From positions 14,275,738 to 14,339,737 of the forward strand of contig CM019075.1 of NCBI GenBank assembly GCA_009667805.1: a DNA stretch of 64,000 bases, given 5' to 3'. Made by a program: the position numbers and the translations under genes. The notes below the pieces were generated by a model. The model was not told where the DNA came from, did not search any database, and saw only the letters and a list, made by a program, of their open reading frames with translations. This document shows positions 22,301 through 35,500 of the stretch, piece by piece. How positions within the stretch are numbered: position 1 is the first letter of the stretch; every line of letters begins with the position of its first letter. This DNA is from Leptobrachium leishanense (Eukaryota > Chordata > Amphibia > Anura > Megophryidae).

Positions 22301-23539
22301 ATCATTGGAAGAAGGACCACAGACTATTTTCTATCAAAGCAGGGATACCATGGAAAGCCAACTCTCTCATGGCTTTAGTGCAGTGGTTCTCAAGGGCAGC
22401 AGAAGTTGACGGTATGGAGCGGGTCCATGTCTGTCCCAAATAAGTTGACTTTGAGAGTGTGTTCAGACACCCTGCTGCATATGCTTATATACTAAGGTCA
22501 GGTGAGGAAGGAGGCAGCTCTGATCTCCTGCTGGAGGTCGGCAAAAACACCGAAATGCCGCATTACGGCACATAATGAATTATCTTAGCACTTCTTATTG
22601 TTAGGCCATTCCCGTTAAATCGAAGTAGTAAACTAAGTGCTTGAAAACAGGAAATGTGAATGGCTCGGACTTCTAACTAGAAACCCCCAAAAAGGGACTG
22701 GGGGGCCACGTGGAGCCCTTCTGCTTTAAGTGTACCAGCGTGCCCATCCTATTCCTAAAACACGTAACCGTTGAAAAAGTACAAATATAATACTCCCCCC
22801 CCCCCAAAAAAAATCAAATACAAATCATTTTGCTTTTTACAAAATAAAGAACAATAGTTTACATGTCGGTGTTCAAGTTAGCCAGGCTCGGTTTTGACCA
22901 GAAACCGCAGAGAGGGCAATCTGCCGTCCAGCGAGGAGTAACGCCAGGTGACTGGCACAGCAGCCTCCGATAAGCCCCGGGTAACCGTGGTGGGTGAGGG
23001 TGGCTTCCAGCAGAGTGAGCCTCTGTTCATTGGAGATGCCCTCTTACCAGCTGCATCACTTGCTTGTTTGGATTCTCCCACCCCATTGGAGAACGGATAC
23101 CAGCTTTGGAGAACTTTCCCTAGCGGGCAACCCATATGACTTTCTTGTAATGCTCCAACTGAAGACAGATGACCCCAGACAGGTGGCTCAAGATGTATTT
23201 TAGTATGGCTCTGTGGACAGTCATTGGAAAAAGAAGAAACTGATTCCCATGCTCTTAAGTTTGGACCAAGGCTGCTTGTGTCCAAGTCAATGGTTACCAA
23301 GCCCTTCTGTTTGTTTCCTTCACAAAGGTGGACCCTCATGTGGATAGTTTCTCACCCTCCTTCACATAACCGAGAAGACGGTCCTCAATAGAGCTTGAAC
23401 CCCATCAAAAAACTCATCCTCAAGGCTGGCATTACCATCTTTGGTTGTTTGCAGTAGGTTGAAGCCCTCGACACTCTTGGCGGCAGGGCTTGTTGCCCGA
23501 GCTAGAGGAACACCGATTAGAACTTCAAGCCTTGCATCT
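22301..23539 (-). other. Probable CRTC2 3'UTR and downstream flank
   Basis: Directly follows the CRTC2 stop on the minus strand. It is largely unique sequence, with a poly-C tract at 22795. No AATAAA was found on the minus strand in this interval, so the 3' end of the transcript was not located. A 153-codon open frame at 22878-23339 has no recognised homologue and is taken as UTR. Confidence 0.4.
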
Positions 23540-26500
23540 TCACTGCAGACGGTCAGACCGGAAGGAATCTTCCACCAGTGGGTCTGTTAGAAGGGCGTAA
23601 GGGTCAGTGAGCATGTTGAGTCCATCCAGTCCAAGAGGTTCAATGTTGAGGTCGTCGTCTAATCCAAGTGACTGATCCACTTCGAAGCCAGGGATGCAGG
23701 ACAAGGCCGAGGTGATCTCTTTGGAGAAGCCAGGAGGAGAGTCCACGGCTACAAAGAGAAGAAGCAGACGTGAGCTGTACAGAGGACCTTTAAATATTCA
23801 GTAAGACCAGACACATGAAGGGGTAATGGATGGAGAGGGTCATCATACTGACTGATGGCGACAACTGTACATTAAACTTAATGTGACAGGACGTTCCAGC
23901 ATGGAGAGGGAGAAGCTGTGTAGAGAGAGCTGCAAGAGGCTGCCGGGGGGGGGTCTAAGTATGGAAAGCACGGGTACCAGTCGGAGATGATAGGGGGAGA
24001 AGCAGAGGTACACGTGGGAGAGGTTATGGGGTGGAAGCACAGGTATGCATGGTTGATGGCAAACAGGCCATACAGACAGACCTGAGAGAAGAGGAAGCAG
24101 ACACAAAGTACAGGCAGACCTAAGAGAAAACAGGAGGACATGGAGCAAACCTGTGAGGATGATGTTAGGAATGTGATCAAGCCGGCTGCCGTTGTTGAGG
24201 TTCTGTTTAGAGACAGGCTGAGAATTGTAGATATTGTTTTCACTTAAGTCCCCAGAGAGAAGGTGATGATAATCTTCCAAGAAGGACACACTGCTCGGAG
24301 ACGGACGCCCGTTCGAACCCTCCTCCATGTTGCACTGCTCAAACTGGAAGCATAAAGCGTATCAGATTAGAAGCCGGTCACAGACTGCATTTCCACCACA
24401 ACCTCAAAACAAAACCAGCACGTGGCCTGTAGCCCATAACAAACGGCGCGGTGGAGGGTGCAAGTGCAGAGTCTGCTACGCACTAATCTCTGGAGGCAGA
24501 GAGAAAGTCATGTAAACGCTGCTAGAGGAATGCAGGCCCGCAGGCTGTCACGCTGCCATAAATTTATTCAGCAGACACAAACCTGATGGTGAAAAAGGAC
24601 CCAACGCTGGAGATTGAAGCCTGAATCACAATGTCGTCACAATGTACACAGATCAGGAAGCGGGGAGTTATAGCTTTGATTATGGAGACCGTTGTGTAAA
24701 ACAAGAGCAGTTTAGCATTGATACTCACAGTGTTTAGGTTATAATCCCCCAGGAGATGCTGGTACGGCTGCCCCCCTGAATTCTGCTGACATAGAGAGAA
24801 GTAGTGGGCCATGGATGGACTATGAGTATCCTGGTATGGAGGTGGGTGTTCTTCATGTGATTGCTGCAGATGTTGCTGCGACTGGCACGGTGGAGAGAGG
24901 TGTTGGTGCTGTTCGTTCACAGTTTCTCGAGATGCATGCTGGGCCTGGTGCACACCCTGCTGACTCGGATGCTGGGCCTGGTGCACACCCTGCTGACTCG
25001 GATGCTTGCCCTGGTGCACACCCTGCTGACTCGGATGCTGGGCCTGGTGCACACCCTGCTGACTCGGATGCTGGCCCTGGTGCACACCCTGCTGACTCGG
25101 ATGCTGGCCCTGGTGCACACCCTGCTGACTCGGATGCTGGCCCTGGTGCACACCCTGCTGACTCGGATGCTGGCCCTGGTGCACACCCTGCTGACTCGGA
25201 TGCTGGCCCTGGTGCACACCCTGCTGACTCGGATGCTGGCCCTGGTGCACACCCTGCTGACTCGGATGCTGGCCCTGGTGCACACCCTGCTGACTCGGAT
25301 GCTGGGCCTGGTGCACACCCTGCTGACTCGGATGCTGGCCGTGGTGCACACCCTGCTGACTCGGATGCTGGCCGTGGTGCACACCCTGTTGACTCGGATG
25401 CTGGCCGTGGTGCACACCCTGCTGACTCGGATGCTGGGCCTGGTGCACACCCTGCTGACTTGGATGCTGGGCCTGATGCATGCCTTGCCGTGATGGAGGC
25501 GGAGATTTGTGCGTCATCTGTTGTTCGGCATGCAGGGGCTGCTGCTCCATTTGTTTTGTCTGAACCTGTGTTGCATGTCTTCCTAGCTGAGACATGTGTG
25601 ACGGCTGCATCACAGTCTGTTGTTCTGGCTGCTGGTAAGAAGGTATTGTTTGTTGAGGCGCTTGCGGTGGCTGATGCATGTGCATCATTTGCGTCATATT
25701 CTGAGGTTGATGCATCGCCTGTGACGGATGCTCAGACTGATGCGCTGAATGCTGTGCCGGATGCTGAGCCTGATGTGCTACCTGTTGGACCAGGTGCTGG
25801 GTCTGATGCATTGCCTGCTGCGATGCATGCTGTGAGTGGTGCATTGGCTGCTGAGATGCATGCTGGGACTGATGCATTGCTTGCTGTGTCAACTGCTGGG
25901 GCTGTTGCAATAAATTTGGAGGATTGAAGTGGTACATGGGCAGCCTCTGATCTCCTGTGAATTTGCTTGTATCCAGAGGAACGCCCTGTAATAAACACAG
26001 TATACATTAATATAAAAACCATGCTCTGCTTTCATCGAGTCACGTCGCCCTGTGCTACAACATGGAAGTATTTGAAAGCCTTTATATCGGACTTACCTGT
26101 GTAATAGAAGATAGAGTAGGGGACATTGTGGGGGAGAACTGTTTCTGGTGTGGCCTCCGGGATTCACCCCCCATTGGCAGCGTAAGGGGGCTCAGTGGTA
26201 CCCTACGCCGAGGAGAGGTGCTCATGGTGGTTGGTGCCATTGGAGGAAACGAACAAGATGATGAAGGCGAGGAAGGAGTGCTGTAGGTAGACTGCAGGCT
26301 GTGGTTGCTGGCGGATGGGGAGAGCGACTGATTGCTGAGAGACGAGGGCAAGGACTGGCTACTGAGCGACGACTGCAGAGACGGGTTGCTGAAGGAGCTC
26401 TGCAGGGAGGTGCTGCTTAGAGACGTCTGCAGGTTTGGGTTGCTGAGAGATGACTGAAGGGATGGACGGCTTAGAGAGGAGAAACCTGTGGAAAGAAAGC

Positions 26501-29500
26501 CTATTAAAGCATGAACAAAGTGATGAATAAGGAGAAGGGCGAGTGGGCAATGGCCTTACCGGACATGTCAAAGGCTGGCAGCAGGCTGACCCGGCTTATA
26601 TCTAAGTGGGTCATGGTGTTGGCGAGATTACCGGTGCTGTTGCCACCACTCAGGCTTTTGTATGCAGAGTTCTCTGGATCCAGCGGGGCGGGCAGTGGAG
26701 AGCGCAGGTTTGTGAGATCAGGCAGCGAGCCTCCAGTATTGAGAACAGATGGCACGGGGGGCATGGTGCCAGTCTGGTCCATGGAAGGGTAAACGCTGAA
26801 ATCAGAAAAGAAAAATTTACATATAAAACACAGAGCAGGATTCTCGCTTGCAAAGAAAGCCGGTGACAATTGATCCATCCAGCGGAGCTCGTACACCTTT
26901 CACTGCTGTGCCAGCCCCTCCGTGCAGGCAGCTTGCCTTGTTAGTGCCCCCATGCTGCCCCTAATCTTAGCTATACGAGTATCCTTTGCCCCACGTTTTG
27001 GAAATGCAACACCCGAGATGACACAATTAATCAAAGACAGGGCCTGGAGGAAGATTCTGATCACTCACTTGATTCCAGGGACCTCACATGACTTGGGTCG
27101 TGCAGTGGCTGCGGAAAGCTGGAGAAAGGGAAACAACGAAAAGGTGGTCTCAAAGAGATGTGAACCTCCGAAAAACAGTACTGGATTAAGTGGAGGAAGA
27201 CAGGAGCGTCTTAAACACGTATGCTGTAGATACTCGAGTATAACGCTAGATTTTGGTGACCGAAATTCACCTTAAAATTAGAGGGGTCGCGTTATATTCG
27301 AGACATCTGCATCGCGTGTAAAACCAAAATAAAAAAAAAAAACACTCGCTCGAGATCCCAAGTATCCCGAATGTTCCGGTAGTCTCGCTGAAGTGACTGC
27401 GGGCCCACTGATGCGTGAAAACTCTTCAGGAACTCCCGGATTCAGGAGAGGTGGGATCCATCATGGCCAGAGGGCACGCTCGGTTTAAGCCAATCTTTCA
27501 CCTCGTTTGTTGCCTCCGGCCATCTAACGGCTAGTAAAGAAGACGGGTGGCCGGCGGCTTCATACTTCGTAACAACTGCAATCATTCTAGAGCAGAGCAC
27601 CCTGGCCTCAGGGGGAGCCTGACTGTGTTAAGAGAACCTGGAATGATTTTAATTGTTTACCGGTACAGTATAATTTTGTTCCTCGCGTTATATGCGAGTC
27701 GTGAGTATTCCCTTATTTCCATAATAAATCTCTATCCATCGCGTTATATTCGAGTCGTGAGTATTCCCTTATTTCCATAATAAATCTCTATCCATCGCGT
27801 TATATTCGAGTCTTGAGTATTCCCTTATTTCCATAATAAATCTCTATCCATCGCGTTATATTCGGGTCGCGCTATACTCGATACGGTATACACAAGTAAG
27901 AACGCTGGACCTTTCTCAGGACTCTTCAGCTACCACTGGTGGTGTCCTGGTCCCGTTCAAAAAGCTCACTGAACATCACTGTAAGAGGCTTTTATCTGCC
28001 ACAGCATGCCGGTGCCATTTCTTCTAAAAGATTGCAAAGTATTGTGCCTCTGCACTGTACCGATTGCTCAGCGCCGCAGAATATGTTGGCGCTTTGTAAA
28101 CAATAAATAACAGTAAGATAAAGCCCTGAGCAAAAAAATAAACATTATTTATAATCCTGAAGAAAAAAAAGAGAATTATTTCTAGGGATCGGCACTCCCA
28201 TCTCCCCGTCCATGAAATGATAAAGACACGCGGCCACGTCCAGGTGAGAGGAGCCTTACCTTCTTGGTATCACAGGGTTTCAGCAGATGTTTGCTGCCTG
28301 ACTGCAGATTCTCTTCGATCGCCGGGACAGGGAAGGGAAACACTGGGGGGGACAAAGCAGCAAATTATTTCTCACTAGGTGACAGAACCTTAAAACGTCA
28401 CCGTCGAGTCGTTTTCACCGTCGAGTCGTTTTCACCGTCGGTGAATTTTTGTTGCATTTTTACAGTAGGTGCAGAAACTCTAAGTAATAAAATGCAAGAT
28501 ATTAAAAATTACAAAATACACAGGACATAAATAAGTAAGAAATATACTCTCTATACAGTTACTTCTACAGTGTTAACAAATTCCGTAGCGCTGTACAATG
28601 AGTGAGACAGAAAAACAAATATACATACAAGTTAAACACACAGAAAAGTAGGAGATAAGACCCTGCTCAAGAGCTTACAATCTAAGAGGAGAGAGGATCC
28701 TGCTCAAGAATTTACAATCTAAGAGGAGAGAGGACCCTGCTCAAGAGCTTACAATCTAAGAGGAGAGAGGATCCTGCTCAAGAGCTTACAATCTAAGAGG
28801 AGAGAGGACCCTGCTCAAGAGCTTACAATTTAAGAGGAGAGGGGACCCTGCTCAAGAGCTTACAATCTAAGAGGAGAGAGGATCCTGCTCAAGAGTTTAC
28901 AATCTAAGAGGAGAGAGGACCCTGCTCAAGAGCTTACAATCTAAGAGGAGAGAGGATCCTGCTGAAGAGTTTACAATCTAAGAGAGACTATCAGGGTTAT
29001 TCAAAAGAATCGAAAAGTCACTGCACGTTCGGTGACTTTTCGTTCTCTTCAATTAGGTGCGATTTGGCGATCCGGTTTCGGCGACCCTGCGGTGTACTCA
29101 GCAAGCACCACAGGGCCGTCGTAATGCAGGGAAAAGCCGCCGCAAACCCGACGAAAACCTCACCGCAAAACCCAGGCGAATGCACACCGAAACCGGCAAA
29201 AACATCTGGATTAACCCCGCCGAACACACCGGAGAAACCCGAGCAAGAGCCGTTCACAGCGCAGAGCAGCCGCTGGAAAAATGCGACACCGCAGACGGAT
29301 GGAATGGGAAAAAAAAACAGTACGCTTGAATGTTTTGAAAAGTGAAACGCTGTTTGCAAAGAAACTACTGAACGAAAATGTCTGAAATTTACATATAAAT
29401 CCAGTGACTGATAATAAAAAGGGCTGTTACAGAAAAAAGAAAAAAATGATTTACAAAAAAAACAGAAAAAAATGCTTAAAATATCATAAAAAAATAAATA

Positions 29501-32500
29501 AATCTATAAATAAAGAGACTTTTTGCAGCAGAATTTTATAATGAACGGTTTATTAGATATTGAATTAAAGCGGGAATATTTTTAACATTGAAGCCTATGG
29601 GATTCTCCTGAATAAACCTGTCGAATGAAGCCACCGAATGGCAGGGCAATTCGGCAACTTTTCACTGCTCTTTTTTGTTCTCTGAATAGATTAACCATTG
29701 CTTCTCTATGGGGTGATTCACTGCCCTCGAACAGGCACCATATGTGCAGGCAATTCGCCAACATTTGGCGAACTGCCTGCTCTCTGAATAGCCAAATGGC
29801 CAAGAAAGGTGACCAAACGCTGATTTTCAGCGTTCGGTTACCTTTCGGCAGCCATCCGGATCTCTTTGAATAACTCCTTATGTTACATGTTTACAGGTGC
29901 ATTCTGTATTGAGGTATGTTAATAGGGAACTCTTGAGGGACTTTAGACTGGGGGAAGATTTGATGGTGTCTGGAAGGTTATTCCATAATTGCGGTGCTCT
30001 GTAGGAAAATGAGACCGAGCCACTTTCTTTTTGTATTGTGGTATTGTAAGTAAGGTGCTGGTCCTGGATCGGAGGTTATAGGATGAGGGAACTGCTAGGG
30101 GAAGCAGTTTATTCAGGTAGGGTGGTAGCTTCCCAGAAAATCTCTTAAACTCCAGGTTGGAGAGGTGAAGGGTGCGTCTGGATTCCAGCGACGGCCAGTT
30201 TAGCTCTTTTAACATGTCACAATGGTGGGTCATGTAGTTACATTGTAGCACAAAGCGGCGGAATGAGTTATACAATGTAGTAAGTTTATGAAGGTGCGTT
30301 TGTGGGGCGGCTGCATACATTACATCTCTGTATTCAATAGCCGGCATAAGCATTTGTTGTACAATCTGCTTTGTTACCGCGGGGCTCAGGCAGGATTTGT
30401 TTCTGTACAGGGCACCTAGTTTGGGGTAAAGTTTAGATGAGAGTTTTTCGATGTGGAGCCAAAGGATAGATTAGGGTCCAACCACATACCTAGATATTTG
30501 AGAGCAGTGACTGTGGTCAGCGTGCCATTTGATCTTGTCCTGACACATAGATGGGAAGGTTGTAATTTATGTAGTTTAGGTAATGTGTCAAAGAGCATTG
30601 TTACAGTTTTGTCAGTATTTAGAAAAGGTTTGTTATCCGTGATCCACTTTTCTACCTCTGTGAATTGTTCACAGTAATAAATTCTTTGACTGCAATAAAT
30701 GGTCACACAATCGTGGGAGTTGTAGTTCAAAAACATTGGGTGGGGGACTTAAGAGTTTGACAGCCCTGTTTTAGAGACAGTAAGTTTATTTTGACACCCC
30801 CCTACAGGCCAAAATGCGACACTACATGTATAATAATACAGATAGAGCTCTGTCTATCTGGAAATAGCTCTAACAGCGTCAGTACCTGTCCAAGGTGCTG
30901 AACATTTGGTAGCACATTCTGCAGCCTATTTGCAATTGAAGCTTGTTTGCAGTAAAGTAAATTCCTTTGTTTTGCTCCAGAATATGATCACACAGAGTTA
31001 ACTTGATGCTGAGCTCCTGCAGGAACTCTTGAACATCTAGCATACTTCCCCATGGTAATGAATCTTCTCATGGACAAACACCACTCCTTTATGAAACATC
31101 TCACAGGACCTAGCTAGGTAAAGGTAACCCCTCCAGTAACCCATTGTATCTCCTCCCTTTCCTCGGCGGCATTAGCTGTACACTGGATTGGCGACCAAGA
31201 TCACGGAAATTTTTATTTATAAGAGGAATGTGGAAAAAGTTCTGGGCACAACTCACCATTCCTCCTGCTGCCGGGGTGGACGACCTGGGAAGGCACGTGG
31301 TAGGGTTCCTGAGAGCTGGGGTTCATCAGACTGGTGTGAAGCGCCGAATCGGAGTTTGTTCTGATTGACAAAAAATTGTGCATCCCACATTATAAAACAA
31401 GAACAACAACAACAACTACAAAAGCCACTGTGCATCCTACATAAAAAACAACAAGACACTGTGCATCCTACATAAAAAACAACAAGACACTGTTCATCCT
31501 ACATAAAAAAACAACAAGACACTGTGCATCCTACATAAAAAAACAACAAGACACTGTGCATCCTACATAAAAAAACAACAAGACACTGTGCATCCTACAT
31601 AAAAAAACAACAAGACACTGTGCATCCTACATAAAAAAACAACAAGACACTGTGCATCCTACATAAAAAAACAACAAGACACTGTGCATCCTACATAAAA
31701 AAACAACAACAAAAGACACTGTGCATCCTACATAAAAATCAGCAACAAAAGACACTGTGCATCCTGCATAAAAACCAGCAACAAAAGACACTGTGCATCC
31801 TGCATAAAAACCAGCAACAAAAGACACTGTGCATCCTGCATAAAAACCAGCAACAAAAGACACTGTGCATCCTGCATAAAAACCAGCAACAAAAGACACT
31901 GTGCATCCTACATAAAAACCAGCAACAAAAGACACTGTGCATCCTACATAAAAATCAGCAACAAAAGACACTGTGCATCCTGCATAAAAACCAGCAACGA
32001 AAGACACTGTGCATCCTATATTAAAACCAAATATATAGAAATGCACACAGACTGCCCGCCATGAGTTAGGTGCCCATGCACACTTTCCAGCCACACAGGC
32101 CATTAAAAGTGTCCCTTGGCTCCTAGGAGCAATAAGGCCCCCCCTTACAATGACATTATAAGAAGGGATATGTAATATTTTACCTGTTTAAAGCCGTCGG
32201 CAGCCGGAACATCTGCCCTGCGTCCGAGGGATAGCTTCCCCACGGCAGGTTCCTTCACCATCAGACACCCCAAAAAGAGAGGAAAATAAAATGAAAGCGG
32301 ACACAGGACGACGTGTAAAACATCAACACACAACCCCGAGGACGGACAGGAGCGGCCTGTCACAATGTACAGGAACAATATATCTGGTACAAGCTAGAGG
32401 CCCATGTCTGCTAAGTACTGCTATACCTTACAGAGCAGTATCTTAGTGAATCCAAGGATTGAGGGGAAAGGGTTAAAAGATTGCAGATTAGAGGAATGTG

Positions 32501-35500
32501 GGGGGGGGGGGTAATGGAAGAGTGAGGTACATGAACCCCCCCTCACTCTCAGACAATGCAGGTTAGAAAACTAGGGTGCATCCTTCACGGTACCTTCTCA
32601 CGCCGTGGTCCTGGTGTGGGGAAAGGTAGGACCCACCGTATGGAGAGCTGTCTATGTGCGCATGTTAAAGAAATATAATGCACGGTAAGGCAGCCATCTT
32701 GGCACCCCCAAAATATTCAAACCTCAATAATTCACATCAGTATATTGTATGTGCCCCCCCCCCCGTATACAACCCAGAAATAATATGGAGAGCGGGAAGC
32801 TTCACCTCATACATACCCAGAAATAATATGGAGAGCGGGAAGCTTCACCTCATACATACCCAGAAATAATATGAGGAACGGGAAGCTTCACCTCATACAT
32901 ACCCAGAAATAATATGGAGAGCGGGAAGCTTCACCTCATAATATCCAGAAATAATATGGAGAGCGGGAAGCTTCACCTCATACATACCCAGAAATAATAT
33001 GAGAACGGGAAGCTTCACCTCATACATACCCAGAAATAATATGGAGAGCGGGAAGCTTCACCTCATACATACCCATAAATAATATGGAGAGCGGGAAGCT
33101 TCACCTCATACATACCCAGAAATAATATGAGGAACGGGAAGCTTCACCTCATACATACCCAGAAATAATATGGAGAGCGGGAAGCTTCACCTCATAAATA
33201 TCCAGAAATAATATGGAGAGCAGGAAGCTTCACCTCATACATACCCAGAAATAATATGGAGAGCAGGAAGCTTCACCTCATACATACCCAGAAATAATAT
33301 GGAGAGCAGGAAGCTTCACCTCATACATACCCAGAAATAATATGAGGAGCGGGAAGCTTCACCTCATACATACCCAGAAATAATATGAGGAACGGGAAGC
33401 TTCACCTCATAAATACCCAGAAATAATATGGAGAGCAGGAAGCTTCACCTCATACATACCCATAAATAATATGAGGACCGGGAAACTTCACCTCATAAAT
33501 ACCCAGAAATAATATGGAGAGCGGGAAGCTTCACCTCATACATACCCAGAATTAATATGAGATCGGGAAGCTTCACCTCATACATACCCAGAAATAATAT
33601 GAGGAACGGAAGCTTCACCTCATACATACCCATAAATAATATGAGGACCGGGAAACTTCACCTCATAAATACCCAGAAATAATGTGGAGAGCAGGAAGCT
33701 TCACCTCATACATACCCAGAAATAATATGAGGAACGGGAAGCTTCACCTCATAAATACCCAGAAATAATATGAGGAGCGGGAAGCTTCACCTCATACATA
33801 CCCAGAAATAATATGAGGAACGGGAAGCTTCACCTCATAAATACCCAGAAATAATATGGAGATCGGGAAGCTTCACCTCATACATACCCAGAAATAATAT
33901 GAGGAACGGGAAGCTTCACCTCATAAATACCCAGAAATAATATGGAGAGCGGGAAGCTTCACCTCATAAATACCCAGAAATAATATGAGGAGCGGGAAGC
34001 TTCACCTCATACATACCCAGAAATAATATGGAGATCGGGAAGCTTCACCTCATAAATACCAGAAATAATATGGAGATCGGGAAGCTTCACCTCATAAATA
34101 CCCAGAAATAATATGAGGAGCGGAAGCTTCACCTCATAAATATCCAGAAATAATATGGAGATCGGGAAGCTTCACCTCATACCCAGAATTAATATGGAGA
34201 GCGGGAAGCTTCACCTCATAAATATCCAGAAATAATATGGAGATCGGGAAGCTTCACCTCATACCCAGAATTAATATGAGGAATGGGAAGCTTCACCTCA
34301 TAAATACCCAGAAATAATATGGAGAGCAGGAGGCTTCACCTCATAAATACCCCGAAATAATATGGAGATCGGGAAGCTTCACCTCATAAATACCCCGAAA
34401 TAATATGAGGAACGGGAAGCTTCACCTCAAACATACCCAGAAATAATATGGAGAGCGGGAAGCTTCACCTCATAAATACCCAGAAATAATATGAGGAGCG
34501 GGAAGCTTCACCTCATACCCAGAATTAATATGAGGAATGGGAAGCTTCACCTCATAAATACCCAGATATAATATGGAGAGCAGGAGGCTTCACCTCATAA
34601 ATATCCAGAAATAATATGGAGATCGGGAAGCTTCACCTCATAAATACCCCGAAATAATATGAGGAACGGGAAGCTTCACCTCATACATACCCAGAAATAA
34701 TATGAGGAGCGGGAAGCTTCACCTCATAAATACCCAGAAATAATATGGAGAGCAGGAAGCTTCACCTCATACATACCCAGAAATAATATGAGGAACGGGA
34801 AGCTTCACCTCATAAATACCCCGAAATAATATGGAGAGCAGGAGGCTTCACCTCATAAATACCCCAAAATAATATGGAGATCGGGAAGCTTCACCTCATA
34901 AATACCCCGAAATAATATGAGGAACGGGAAGCTTCACCTCATAAATACCCAGAAATAATATGGAGAGTGGGAAGCTTCACCTCATACATACCCAGAAATA
35001 ATATGAGGAACGGGAAGCTTCACCTCATAAATACCCAGAAATAATATGAGGAGCGGGAAGCTTCACCTCATACATACCCAGAAATGATATGGAGAGCGGG
35101 AAGCTTCACCTCATACATACCCAGAAATAATATGGAGATTAAGAGCGGGAAACTTCACCTCATAAATACCCAGAAATAATATTTCACACATATACAAACA
35201 CGCACACACTTATAGTAAGAGTTACATAAGGAAGACCCCCACCTAATATCCGGGGTACAACGAGCACCCCCCCACCACATATTCACAGCAGGGGCACAAT
35301 ATTAAGATTATAAAATATACATACCAAGAAAAACCATGCACGCCCCCCATCTCAATATCAAACATTACCAGACATACCAGGAGTTAAACAGAACGCCCCA
35401 CAAATATCCAAACCCCGACAGAGGAGGAAATGCTGTAAAAACGGCTCTTTCAGTTTCAGGAATAAATCAGTGTAATGCAGAAAATCTCAATCTTCACAAG

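Noticed and set aside
24815..25927. 370-codon plus-strand ORF ([11 protein letters not shown] repeats)
   Set aside because: It is antisense to CRTC2 exon 11, which is supported by splice sites and flanking homology. It is open only because the 33-bp repeat lacks stops.
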